The notes below the pieces were generated by a model, which was not told where the DNA came from, did no database searches, and saw only the letters and a program-made list of their open reading frames with translations. DNA of 11,093 nucleotides from Capsulimonas sp. (GTDB lineage: Bacteria > Armatimonadota > Armatimonadia > Armatimonadales > Capsulimonadaceae), in NCBI GenBank assembly GCA_025963815.1, contig JAOQAA010000265.1, positions 1 to 11,093 of the forward strand. The letters are read 5' to 3'. Positions 1 to 7,831 of this stretch are shown one piece after another. How positions within the stretch are numbered: the first letter of the stretch is position 1; the number at the start of each line of letters is the position of its first letter. Position numbers and translations under genes: made by a program.

Positions 1-859
1 TGGCGGTCTCATCGTCCCGCGCCGCCGGCTTCGCCCCGCGCTCCAGGGCCGCTGGGCGCTCCGTCTTGATAAACTCACCCGGAGAGCCGCCCGTATGCTT
101 GCGAAAACACACATGGAATTGCGACGCGCTGGCGAAGCCACAGTATTCGGCGATCTCGCCGATCGACAGCGTCGAATTGCGCAGCAGCAGTTTGGACTGG
201 CGAACGCGGGCCAGGATCAGATCCTCAATGGGACTGGATCCGAAATAGTGCGAAAACGTCTTTCGATAGTGCGACGAGCTCATATGCACGTGCGCCGCCA
301 TCTCATCGATCGTCCATCGCTGGCGCAGATTGGAATGTACGAACGCGCGCAGACGCCGCAGACTGGTGAGTGTTTCCTTTTGATAGAGCGACGGCGGCGC
401 GATCTCAATTCCGTGCGCGATCACACGCGAGAGGTTCCGCAGAAACGTCCGGCAGAGCAGCGTGACAGCGTCCTCCCAATACGGCTCGCGCTGCACGTGA
501 TGCCGGCGCACCTCTTCTAAAAACGGCGTCAGCGCCAGAGATTCGAATGGCCCCACCATCGCCCGATTGGTCGGGATCGCATAGCGCTGGAGATAATGCT
601 CCAGCCCCTCCCCGCTCACATGGAACCATGTATGGCTGACACTTTTCGAAGCCTTGTACAAATGCCGCTGGCCCGGCGAATACAAGATGCAGACATTCCC
701 CGGATACTCCCGCAGCCCATCCTCGCCTTCCAATTCGACTTGCGAGTCGAAGTATTCAAAGACATAGCTCGACGTCTTTTCGAGAGGGTCCATGAGGTGT
801 TCCGAGGCGATGGACGAGCGGATACACAAGATAGGCACATGAATCTGTTCGCCAAGCAT
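1..859 (-). CDS. AraC-family transcriptional regulator (C-terminus cut by window edge)
   Basis: A DNA-binding activator or repressor of the AraC/XylS family, 286 residues visible and still open at the window edge. The N-terminal ~95 residues look like the cupin-type ligand-binding domain (EYFDSQVELEGEDGLREYPG region at 35-54, then SPGQRHLYKAS at 61-71), which in this family usually binds a sugar or similar small molecule. The C-terminal domain has both helix-turn-helix units: WTIDEMAAHVHMSSSHYRKTF at about 182-202 followed by FGSSP, and LSIGEIAEYCGFASASQFHV at 231-250 followed by FRKHTGGSPGEF, the classic second-HTH signature. The DNA-binding domain is therefore complete and only a low-complexity tail is missing. 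The start at 859 is chosen because GAAGGAA lies about 7 nt upstream. The next gene upstream encodes a secreted GH116 glycosidase, so a role in regulating it is a reasonable inference. The ligand and targets are unknown. Confidence 0.93.
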   Translation of the reverse strand, partial: MLGEQIHVPILCIRSSIASEHLMDPLEKTSSYVFEYFDSQVELEGEDGLREYPGNVCILYSPGQRHLYKASKSVSHTWFHVSGEGLEHYLQRYAIPTNRAMVGPFESLALTPFLEEVRRHHVQREPYWEDAVTLLCRTFLRNLSRVIAHGIEIAPPSLYQKETLTSLRRLRAFVHSNLRQRWTIDEMAAHVHMSSSHYRKTFSHYFGSSPIEDLILARVRQSKLLLRNSTLSIGEIAEYCGFASASQFHVCFRKHTGGSPGEFIKTERPAALERGAKPAARDDETA

Positions 860-915
860 GCGGAGATTCCTTCAATTTGGATGGCGCAGACGGCCAGCAT
901 CGAATATTGGGTGGC

Positions 916-1009
916 ATGCCTGTAGCCCTGGACAGGCATGAATTGCGTACGAAGCGAAACGCGTGTTTGCTCTCGTTCGTAGCACATGCCTGTCCAGGGC
1001 TACAGGCAT
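916..1009. repeat. Long hairpin-forming inverted repeat (BIME/REP- or MITE-like)
   Basis: Two perfect 25-bp arms, 916-940 and 985-1009, are inverted copies of each other. Each arm is also a smaller hairpin (ATGCCTGT, 8-nt loop, ACAGGCAT). The 44-bp spacer is itself imperfectly self-complementary (TACGAA near 948-953 with TTCGTA near 976-981, and GCGAAAC with GTTTGC), so the whole element can fold into one stem. It fills most of the gap between the stop of the GH116 gene and the start of the AraC gene. No target-site duplication is visible. It could act as a transcription or RNA-stability barrier between the two genes, or be a dispersed repeat. With one copy in view the class cannot be decided. 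Confidence 0.85.
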
Positions 1010-1027
1010 AGCGCCCAGTGGCGCCCC

Positions 1028-4000
1028 CTATTCCCCATAAACCATCAACTCATGCACGGACCAGAAGCTTCCGAGGTCCGCGCCCTCGTTGGTGATTCGC
1101 AGATACTGTGCGTCCGTCGGCGGGAACGCGATCGTCAGCACGCCGGCCTGCTGCGCGGCGCCGGCCTGACCGGCGTCGGCGTGAGCGGCGGGCGTCCAGT
1201 TTGCGCCATCCGAGGACGTTTCCAGGAGGTAGCCGCGTGGATAGTCCGAAGGCGACTTCGCGCTGTCCAGAACGAGCTTGGCGACACGCTGGACTTTGCC
1301 CATGTCGAGCGTCAATGCATCGCCCGGGAGCATCGGGCGCAGGGTGGTCCAGCGGGAGGCGGGATCGCCGTCCAAGGCTATCTGTCCAAATGATGCGGCG
1401 AGCTGTGGCGAATCGTGCAAGTTATCGCTCAGCACCCAGTCCGCCGACGGCAGGCCGGGACGCACGGGGGTGGGCGCTTTGACCTCGAAATCGACTTTGC
1501 CGCTGGGAGTTTGAGGAGCCAAGCGGTCGATCATCGACGACAGGTCCAGCGTCGCGCCTTCTTTCACAGCAAAGGGAGCGTCAAGAGCGATGGGCGCGGC
1601 GTCGCCATCGGCAGCCACCGAGGTGAGCGTCATCGCATCCGACGGCGGCGTATGATTGCCGGCGACATGATAGAGCGACTGCTCCGTGGCGGAGTCCAAT
1701 GGGAAGACACGATCGATGCGCAGGGTCAAATGATGCTGCGCGGGAACGTAGTCAAGCCAGCCCCAGAAGCGTGAGAAGTAAACGGGAAGATGCAGCTCGG
1801 TCTCGGTCGTTGCGAGACGCGGCGACACGTAGAGCCGCTTGCCGGGCAGGTCCAGCGACGTTCCAGCGAGGGCGTTCAGCACATGCCACGATGTCGGGCA
1901 GGTCATATAGGTCCCCAGACCGCTTTGCACGCCCGACGGGGCGTCGTAGGCGAGCGATTGGTCCCATGGGCTGTGGTTCAGCTCCCAGGCGCTGTCATAG
2001 ACTCGCTTGATTGTCTCAATCCCGTCATCGACGTAGTTCTCGTAGATCGCCTCGCAGCCCAGAAACGGCTCGTGCTGCAGGAAATAGCACGAGGTGGTCG
2101 TGGGCTTGCCCATGGAAGTGACCTGCATCGGCGGCACGGGATAAAAGGGCTTCTGATGCCGGGCGATTGTCTGCGTAACGCTTTGATAGATGATCTTCGG
2201 ATCGAGGGTGCGCGGCAGGCCGGTCAGGCGCGCCAGCCAGTCGCCGGCGAGGTTCGCCACAAAGCTATCCTCCACCGTTTTCCCCGTTGTCGGCTGGCGC
2301 CACTTTCGGAAATATGTCCCGTTCCACAGGTCCGCCATCACCGATTTCTGGACATCTCCCAGATGCTTGTCGTAAGCCGCCGCCTGCACTGAATCCAAGA
2401 CAGCCGACGCCGCCCGCAGCGCGCCCAAGTAACAGGACGCCGAGTAAATAAACTCGCCGCGCGGCAGCTGTTCGTAATCGTAGGTGCTGCCGCCCGCCGG
2501 GATCAAATTGTCGTCCGCGCCATCTTTTTCGAGCCAGTCCATAGCGCTCGTAATGTGCGGCTTCATGCGAGTGAGAAACGATTCGTCGCCGGTCCAGCGA
2601 TAAAGCTTCACCGCCTGCATCACCCACGCCGACGAAAGGTCCGGCCAATCGGTAATGCCATACCCAACATCGGGGCGTCCGATTACCTCGTGGACATTGC
2701 CGTCGAAGTGCGTGATGCGCCCGTCCGGCTGCTGGCACGTGGCGTACATCTCCAACTCGGCGCGGTCCAGCTCGGGAAAAAACGCCGTGAAGAAGGCGTG
2801 TGACGCCATCCGCTGATCCATCGTGCCCAGCGCGCCGCCCATGTCAATCGGGCTTTCCAGAACCGTGAAGCGCCCGTCCTTGGTCAGGATCGTGTTGGAG
2901 AACAATGGAAACGCGCAGTTGATCAATTTGAGCTTCATCCAGAACGGCAGGCTCGATTGGAGGACAGGGTCTTGCCAGGATCGCGTCTGCTTGAGCAGCG
3001 TGTCCTCGTTCTTGTCGGCGTACGCCGCAATCTCCTTGGCGCTGTTCCACCAGTTCTTCCAGTAATGCCCGACATCTTCCGTGACCACAGTGGTTGTTTT
3101 GATCAGATTCGCCGAGACAGCGTCCGGCGCCAGCGTCAGCGGCTCCGCGCTTCCCTGGGCCTGGATTTTCAGCCCATAAACACTCCACCAGTAGAACGTA
3201 TCCGTTCCAAGGTTCGTCAGACGCAGGTATTTCCCGGCCACGGGCGCCAGCGCGATCGTCTGGGAGGCGCCCTTCATTTGGTCGGCGGTTTTGACCGCGA
3301 CTTCTTTCCAAGTTTTAGCGTCCGGGGAGACTTCGACGCGAAGGCCGTGCGCATAGTCCGTGCCCGCTCCCCCGCTGTCGATTGTGATCGACGACGGCGT
3401 AACGGATTGTCCGAGCGCGACGACGAGATTATCGCCCGCCTGCATCGCGCGCCCGGTTCCCCAGCGCGATCCGCCGTCGGTGTCGGTCACGGCTTCGACA
3501 TCAGTCTTCGATGGCGCCGTCTCCTCGCTCACCATCGCTCGGTTCTGGACCGTGATCATCTGGGGCATCGCCCAGGCGACCCGGAAGCGAAAGACGCGTG
3601 TTTCACCAGGCTTCAGTGTCGCCTCAGCCGCCACCGCGCCTGCCGGCTGCGCGAGATTCCTCCCCGCGCTCTGAAGCTTGCCGGTCCGTTCAAAGCCGCT
3701 CCAAAACGCCGGCGTCGCCGCTGCGGCGTCCCATGACGCACAGCGACTGACCGCCAAGCCACTGTCCGACCGCACTCCCACAAAGTCTTCCCCCAGCACA
3801 TTACGCCGCTGGTCCATATAAGATTGGCTCGTGGAGAAACGCAGTCCTTGAAGCGCTCCGGCCTGCGCCGGCGCCTGCGAATTGCCGCCCAGATCGTCCC
3901 ACTTCGTATCGACGCGACCGCCCCACCCCAAAAGATTTGGCCAGGACAGCAGCATACTCGCCTTCACTGTCTTCGCCGTGGTGTTGGTCACGGAATAATC

Positions 4001-4486
4001 CAAGAAGGCGACGGGTAGTGAGGAGTTCTTAGCGTCATGCGGAATCAGCGGCGAAAACGCCTCTAAACGCACCTTCACCGGCAGCGCATCATCGGCGTAG
4101 TCGATCTGAGCGCGAGGAAACCATCCCTGCATCCGCGTATGCTGAACATTGGTCAGCCCTGCGTACTCCTCGCCCTTTTGCAGTCGCAGCATCCGCGCGA
4201 CCGGCGCGCCGTCCGCCGCCTGGACGCGAACGGCGGCGAAGGCGCCCTTCGCCCACTTGTACGGTCGATCCCAGTTATGCTGGTTGGTGAAGTTCCCGAA
4301 AGACCCATCCGTCATCAGCTCGATCTTGCCGTCCCCAATCCCGCCCAGCGGCACGCCAGACTTCCAGCGGGCGTCGACAATCGTCCCGGTGGCGGGTTCA
4401 AACGAGGGATGAAGCGACTGAGCCGCAGCCGCGTGCGTGGCGGCGAGCGATGATAAGAGGAGAACGCGAAGGACTGCCTTGTTCAT
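1028..4486 (-). CDS. Secreted GH116-family glycoside hydrolase with two discoidin (F5/8 type C) modules
   Basis: A predicted exported beta-glycosidase of 1152 residues, related to non-lysosomal glucosylceramidase GBA2 and bacterial GH116 beta-glucosidases/xylosidases. Residues 1-22 form a signal peptide (basic start, Leu-rich core, Ala-rich cleavage site). The N-terminal GH116 beta-sandwich begins at SGVPLGGIGDGKIELMTDGS (43-62) and runs to about 316. The alpha-helical catalytic domain (about 469-890) contains VLES with candidate nucleophile Glu544 and STYDYE with candidate acid/base Asp670, matching the family's LEG..Y and TYD motifs. A discoidin-like domain (about 325-443, ending YWWSVYGLKI) is inserted between these two domains. 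A second (about 1014-1151, ending FWSVHELMVY) closes the protein. Such modules often bind glycans. The substrate cannot be told from sequence. It has its own upstream terminator and candidate promoter, so it is probably transcribed apart from the polymerase gene. A weak GGGG lies about 5 nt before the start codon. Confidence 0.92.
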   Translation of the reverse strand: MNKAVLRVLLLSSLAATHAAAAQSLHPSFEPATGTIVDARWKSGVPLGGIGDGKIELMTDGSFGNFTNQHNWDRPYKWAKGAFAAVRVQAADGAPVARMLRLQKGEEYAGLTNVQHTRMQGWFPRAQIDYADDALPVKVRLEAFSPLIPHDAKNSSLPVAFLDYSVTNTTAKTVKASMLLSWPNLLGWGGRVDTKWDDLGGNSQAPAQAGALQGLRFSTSQSYMDQRRNVLGEDFVGVRSDSGLAVSRCASWDAAAATPAFWSGFERTGKLQSAGRNLAQPAGAVAAEATLKPGETRVFRFRVAWAMPQMITVQNRAMVSEETAPSKTDVEAVTDTDGGSRWGTGRAMQAGDNLVVALGQSVTPSSITIDSGGAGTDYAHGLRVEVSPDAKTWKEVAVKTADQMKGASQTIALAPVAGKYLRLTNLGTDTFYWWSVYGLKIQAQGSAEPLTLAPDAVSANLIKTTTVVTEDVGHYWKNWWNSAKEIAAYADKNEDTLLKQTRSWQDPVLQSSLPFWMKLKLINCAFPLFSNTILTKDGRFTVLESPIDMGGALGTMDQRMASHAFFTAFFPELDRAELEMYATCQQPDGRITHFDGNVHEVIGRPDVGYGITDWPDLSSAWVMQAVKLYRWTGDESFLTRMKPHITSAMDWLEKDGADDNLIPAGGSTYDYEQLPRGEFIYSASCYLGALRAASAVLDSVQAAAYDKHLGDVQKSVMADLWNGTYFRKWRQPTTGKTVEDSFVANLAGDWLARLTGLPRTLDPKIIYQSVTQTIARHQKPFYPVPPMQVTSMGKPTTTSCYFLQHEPFLGCEAIYENYVDDGIETIKRVYDSAWELNHSPWDQSLAYDAPSGVQSGLGTYMTCPTSWHVLNALAGTSLDLPGKRLYVSPRLATTETELHLPVYFSRFWGWLDYVPAQHHLTLRIDRVFPLDSATEQSLYHVAGNHTPPSDAMTLTSVAADGDAAPIALDAPFAVKEGATLDLSSMIDRLAPQTPSGKVDFEVKAPTPVRPGLPSADWVLSDNLHDSPQLAASFGQIALDGDPASRWTTLRPMLPGDALTLDMGKVQRVAKLVLDSAKSPSDYPRGYLLETSSDGANWTPAAHADAGQAGAAQQAGVLTIAFPPTDAQYLRITNEGADLGSFWSVHELMVYGE

Positions 4487-4575
4487 TGAGACCCCATATG
4501 TAGCGCAATAAACGCAATCACAACCTCAAAAGATTGAAGCTTTGCATTTTGCCGCGCCACATGACCTGTGTTGAC

Positions 4576-4597
4576 TGTTCTCAATGATACCAGAACA
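4576..4597. promoter_or_regulatory. Candidate operator: TGTTCT-N10-AGAACA inverted repeat
   Basis: A perfect 6-bp inverted repeat with a 10-bp spacer. It overlaps the candidate -10 element and start region of the GH116 promoter, where a repressor or activator dimer would act. It lacks the central CG typical of LacI-family operators, so I do not assign a regulator. The AraC protein encoded downstream is one possibility. Confidence 0.4.
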
Positions 4598-4612
4598 ATC
4601 CGTTCGCGTCAG
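4584..4612 (-). promoter_or_regulatory. Candidate sigma70-type promoter for the GH116 gene
   Basis: Read on the minus strand, CTGACG (4612-4607; four of six consensus -35 bases) is followed by a 17-bp spacer and TATCAT (4589-4584; a good -10). Transcription would start near 4577, leaving a leader of about 90 nt before the GH116 start at 4486. The region is markedly AT-richer than the flanking genes. This is a motif match only. Confidence 0.4.
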
Positions 4613-4644
4613 TTCGGAATCTGATCTAAACATTGCACTATTCT

Positions 4645-4688
4645 AACCTCTGCGTCCGGGTATGGAAATGAAGCCGAACGCAGAGGTT
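4645..4688 (-). terminator. Hairpin terminator downstream of the RNA polymerase gene
   Basis: An 11-bp perfect stem (AACCTCTGCGT at 4645-4655 with ACGCAGAGGTT at 4678-4688) is extended by three further pairs after one mismatch. It lies 17 bp past the polymerase stop codon. The T-run is on the plus-strand side (TTTT after the stem). On the minus strand the stem is followed only by AGAATAG, so it is a weak classical terminator in the gene's direction. It still separates the sigma-polymerase unit from the GH116 gene. Confidence 0.6.
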
Positions 4689-4705
4689 TTGCATGCCAAA
4701 ATTGG

Positions 4706-7700
4706 CTAGCGCGCCGGCAGCCCAACGAACAAGCGGCTGTCGACTTCTGTCAGCGGGTCAATCTCGTCGGCGACGACCGCGCGGGCGAAGACGGCGCCGG
4801 GGTACTGTGCGCGCATGGCGCGGGCGAGTACGTGGCGGCCGCCGGCCGAGGGAGCTTGGGGCTCTGAGACGCTCTCACTGCTCAAGTTCCGATACCAGGC
4901 TTGGCGCAGGCTGAGCGCGAACAGCGTCACTTCCTCGGTCGTAAGCCCCTCGACCAGCCCATGCGATGTGGGTGTCGGCTTGCCGTGGATGTCCTGCACG
5001 ATTCCCCAGCCGGCGATGTAATCGAGCAGTAGCCGAGTGGAGCCCCGGGCGCCACTGAGTACGGAAAGACGCGCTGGGTCGAGGTCGTTGTCATCGAAGG
5101 TTGTTTTGCGTGTGAGGATGTCCGTAACTTCCTCGGCGTAGCGAGGCCAGGCGTCGAGCCACTCCTCCGCGCCCGGCTTCGGCGGCAAGTCCAGCGTGTG
5201 GCCAAGAAACGGACCCATCGACCATCCGGAGCGCTTGGCGGCTTCGAAGCCGCGACGGCGCAGGCATTCTGATGCCGTGATTGCCGCCGTGAGGCCATCA
5301 TGCTCGAAGATGCGCTTTAACGTATCTGTTACGTCACGCTTTGTCAGCAGGCCTTCGGGAAGCGGCTCAATGCCGAGGGCGCTGAGCTCCTCGCGCCCTT
5401 CTTCGCTTAAACTGAGATGAGCGAGTCCCCACAGGCTGTCCATGGATGGCCGCAGGTTCGCCAGCAGATGAGGCTCGCGCTCCAGGCAGGCGTGCGGCGT
5501 CAGCAGCTCGCCTGCTTCTCGCTGTCCGGCCTCCGTCACGGGGAGAAATATGGAGCAGATGTCTCCGTCGAAATCGACGTTCATCAGCGATGTGACGACG
5601 GTGTGGATCCGGATTACCTCCCCCGCCTCACGCACCGGGCGAAGCGCCAGCAGCGGCGTATGCACAAACTCCGGCTGTGCATACAGCATTGATGAGGCTA
5701 AGATGACCCAGGAACGCGCCATGACGGCGTCCAGCGCAGCCGCTGCGTCCGGCGACCTTCGCGCAATCGCATCGGCGCCCGAAAACTCACGCATCAGTAT
5801 AGGAGTAAACAGCGCCCAGGCCATTTCTTCTGGCAATGCGACTTCGTCCAGCGCCAGGCCGCTTCCCGGCGATACGATGGCGCGCCCGCTGAAGACGACA
5901 TCTTCATTCCATCGCAGCGTTTCTGGGCCGACTAGCGCTTCGAAGTAAGCGCTCACATTTGCTTCGAGCGCGACGCTTCCTTTGCGAATCAGCGTCTCGG
6001 GAGCCCCGGATTGGATCAATCGTCCAAGCTGCGCATTCACCTTTTCGATGTCATCAAACCCGGCGGTCGCACGGAAGTTTCCCACCGACCTTACCTCCAC
6101 GCCCCGAAGCCAGGGGTGAGGGACAGGGCGGGCAAGCTCCAGCCCCGACGAAGGCGCGCGCAGCGAAAGCTGCAAGATTCCATCCGTAAGGTCGGCGCCG
6201 ATACCGGCGGCGGCGAGGCGCGTGGTGAGATCCGCAAAGGCCGGCGACGATCCCGACTCCTGCTTGATGGAACCATGTGCGAGGCGCTCCGCCAGTGTCG
6301 CCGCCTCGGGATTGCGCTGAGATCGTGTGTGATATTGTTCGCGAATCGTCTCGTAAGCGCCGATCTCGCGCAGGGCGGCGTATTCGAGATAGCCCAAGGC
6401 CTGTCCTGGCGCTGCGCCGCCATTGCTTCCAGCAGTCCCTTCGGCGCCCGTCGTGTATGAAGTCTTTGTAGCCGCTTCGTGATCCAGTCGTCCCCAATAC
6501 ACCCACCCGACACAGGTTGGCCGATCCAGCGCGGGGCCGCCCTTGCCCAGTGCGAGCTGTCCAAGTCCATCATCCGGCAATCCCAGATCTTTGAACTGCG
6601 CCCGTAGATCGTCTTGAGATGGCCCATGAAACGGAAGCGCGATGAACGGCTCGCCAGTAAGATGGGCGATACGCCCGGCGGCGGCTTCCCATAATTGCCC
6701 AAGGTTCAGCCGCGAGATAACCCCAGACGGGGAGTAGACGAGATCAACGGCGACTCCGTCCAGATGCGGCATTTCGTTGTCGGGAAGGATGCGGCTGATG
6801 GTGCATTTCGCGCCGTGACGGTTCGACAACCGGTCGCCGGCCTGGATGAGCGTATAGCGCTCGCGATACCACTGGGTCGGAGCGGGCTCCGTGGGAAAGC
6901 GTTTAGCGCACGATTCACTGATCACAACCGCGTCCTCAAACGTGTCTTCGCCCCACGGCGCGTAGGCCGTGAGCAGGCTGCGGCCGCACCAAAATCCTGG
7001 GACATCCGGCTCGTATCCGGTCTGCACGAGCGCCGGTTCGGATTTCGTTGTCGGCAGCCACTGACGCATCATATTGCAGCTCATGATCAGGCGGGCGTCG
7101 GAACTGTGCTCGATAAAGGGGATCATCATCGCAGGCAGTCCGAAGCCAGCCTCGGGCGTATCGTCAACAATGACTAATTTGCCGTCTCGAATGGCCGCCC
7201 CCATGGCGATCGAGCAGATCTTATTGACGTTCGATCCCTCGGGCGTCTCCAGCGGACTGACGCGGCCGATATTCGCCGCCGTCAGCGCGCCGGTGGCGCT
7301 GGGAATAAAGAGACGCCGCGCGTGGATCTTGCGCGCCAGCCAATTTGTTTTGTCCAGCCATTGCGAATGCTCGGAGTAAAACAAAGCGAACCAGACATCA
7401 AGGGGAAGCCAGGAGCGCAGCAGGGATGCGTCCCAGGGCAGCTCCTCCGTCGCTTCCCCGAGACGCGCTTCGATATCGTCATAAAGGCGTTCGCCGATAC
7501 ACTTGATATTGGCGGCCTCCAGATCTTCCTGGTCGGCGTAAGGCAGCACGATGCGTGGATGCGACCAAGCCGGACCGCCATGGATCGATCCCTGATCGCC
7601 GCCGAGCCAGAGCATCCCTTCTCGGTCCGGTCGGCAAAGTCCGTCGAATGTCGCCGAAGCCTCGCCGCTCGGCCCGAATACCGAAACGGTCACTTGGGCC

Positions 7701-7831
7701 ACTGTCTCCGTGGGGAACTCCACCGCGTATCCCGGCAGCGGCAGCCGTTCGGAAAGCAGTTCGGGCAGCGTTTCCCGAAGAAATCGGTCGTAAGATTCCT
7801 GGTGCCATGTCGTTTCCGTCATCTGGATCAT
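4706..7831 (-). CDS. Single-chain two-barrel RNA polymerase (fused, minimised beta-beta' core)
   Basis: A predicted DNA-dependent RNA polymerase of 1041 residues joining RpoB-like and RpoC-like cores. RpoB signatures run in order: rifampicin-region SQWLDKTNWLARKIHARRLF (156-175), IGRVSPLETPEGSN (188-201), FEDAVVISE (298-306), GDRLSNRHGAKCTIS (332-346), DLVYSPSGVISRLNLGQ (363-379), GYLEYAALREIGAYETIRE (480-498), and SPAFADLTTRLAAAGI (529-544). RpoC signatures follow: LELARPVPHPWL (564-575), FSGRAIVSPG (647-656), LPEEMAWALF (666-675), catalytic NVDFDGD (751-757; Asp753, Asp755, Asp757), PSMDSLWGL (795-803), SGARGS (926-931), and a bridge-helix-like EGLTTEEVTLFALSLRQAW (961-979). It ends soon after. 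No CxxC zinc site and no trigger-loop GxPxTQ/TFH motif are visible. The first ~150 residues are unassigned. I chose the start at 7831 because GGGAG lies 8 nt upstream and it gives an ATGA overlap with the sigma gene. A Met five codons earlier has a poorer site. Confidence 0.9.
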   Translation of the reverse strand: MIQMTETTWHQESYDRFLRETLPELLSERLPLPGYAVEFPTETVAQVTVSVFGPSGEASATFDGLCRPDREGMLWLGGDQGSIHGGPAWSHPRIVLPYADQEDLEAANIKCIGERLYDDIEARLGEATEELPWDASLLRSWLPLDVWFALFYSEHSQWLDKTNWLARKIHARRLFIPSATGALTAANIGRVSPLETPEGSNVNKICSIAMGAAIRDGKLVIVDDTPEAGFGLPAMMIPFIEHSSDARLIMSCNMMRQWLPTTKSEPALVQTGYEPDVPGFWCGRSLLTAYAPWGEDTFEDAVVISESCAKRFPTEPAPTQWYRERYTLIQAGDRLSNRHGAKCTISRILPDNEMPHLDGVAVDLVYSPSGVISRLNLGQLWEAAAGRIAHLTGEPFIALPFHGPSQDDLRAQFKDLGLPDDGLGQLALGKGGPALDRPTCVGWVYWGRLDHEAATKTSYTTGAEGTAGSNGGAAPGQALGYLEYAALREIGAYETIREQYHTRSQRNPEAATLAERLAHGSIKQESGSSPAFADLTTRLAAAGIGADLTDGILQLSLRAPSSGLELARPVPHPWLRGVEVRSVGNFRATAGFDDIEKVNAQLGRLIQSGAPETLIRKGSVALEANVSAYFEALVGPETLRWNEDVVFSGRAIVSPGSGLALDEVALPEEMAWALFTPILMREFSGADAIARRSPDAAAALDAVMARSWVILASSMLYAQPEFVHTPLLALRPVREAGEVIRIHTVVTSLMNVDFDGDICSIFLPVTEAGQREAGELLTPHACLEREPHLLANLRPSMDSLWGLAHLSLSEEGREELSALGIEPLPEGLLTKRDVTDTLKRIFEHDGLTAAITASECLRRRGFEAAKRSGWSMGPFLGHTLDLPPKPGAEEWLDAWPRYAEEVTDILTRKTTFDDNDLDPARLSVLSGARGSTRLLLDYIAGWGIVQDIHGKPTPTSHGLVEGLTTEEVTLFALSLRQAWYRNLSSESVSEPQAPSAGGRHVLARAMRAQYPGAVFARAVVADEIDPLTEVDSRLFVGLPAR

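Noticed and set aside
4487..4705. A missing trigger-loop segment encoded downstream through a frameshift in the polymerase
   Set aside because: The 219 bp after the stop are AT-richer, hold a terminator hairpin and candidate promoter, and give no trigger-loop-like peptide in the frames I read.
4706..7831. Polymerase gene as the housekeeping rpoB-rpoC fusion or as a decayed copy of it
   Set aside because: It is far too short and diverged for the housekeeping enzyme, lacks the zinc-binding and trigger-loop regions, and lies beside unrelated genes with no rpl/rps neighbours. Decay is unlikely because the frame is uninterrupted, the catalytic triad is intact and translation signals are good.
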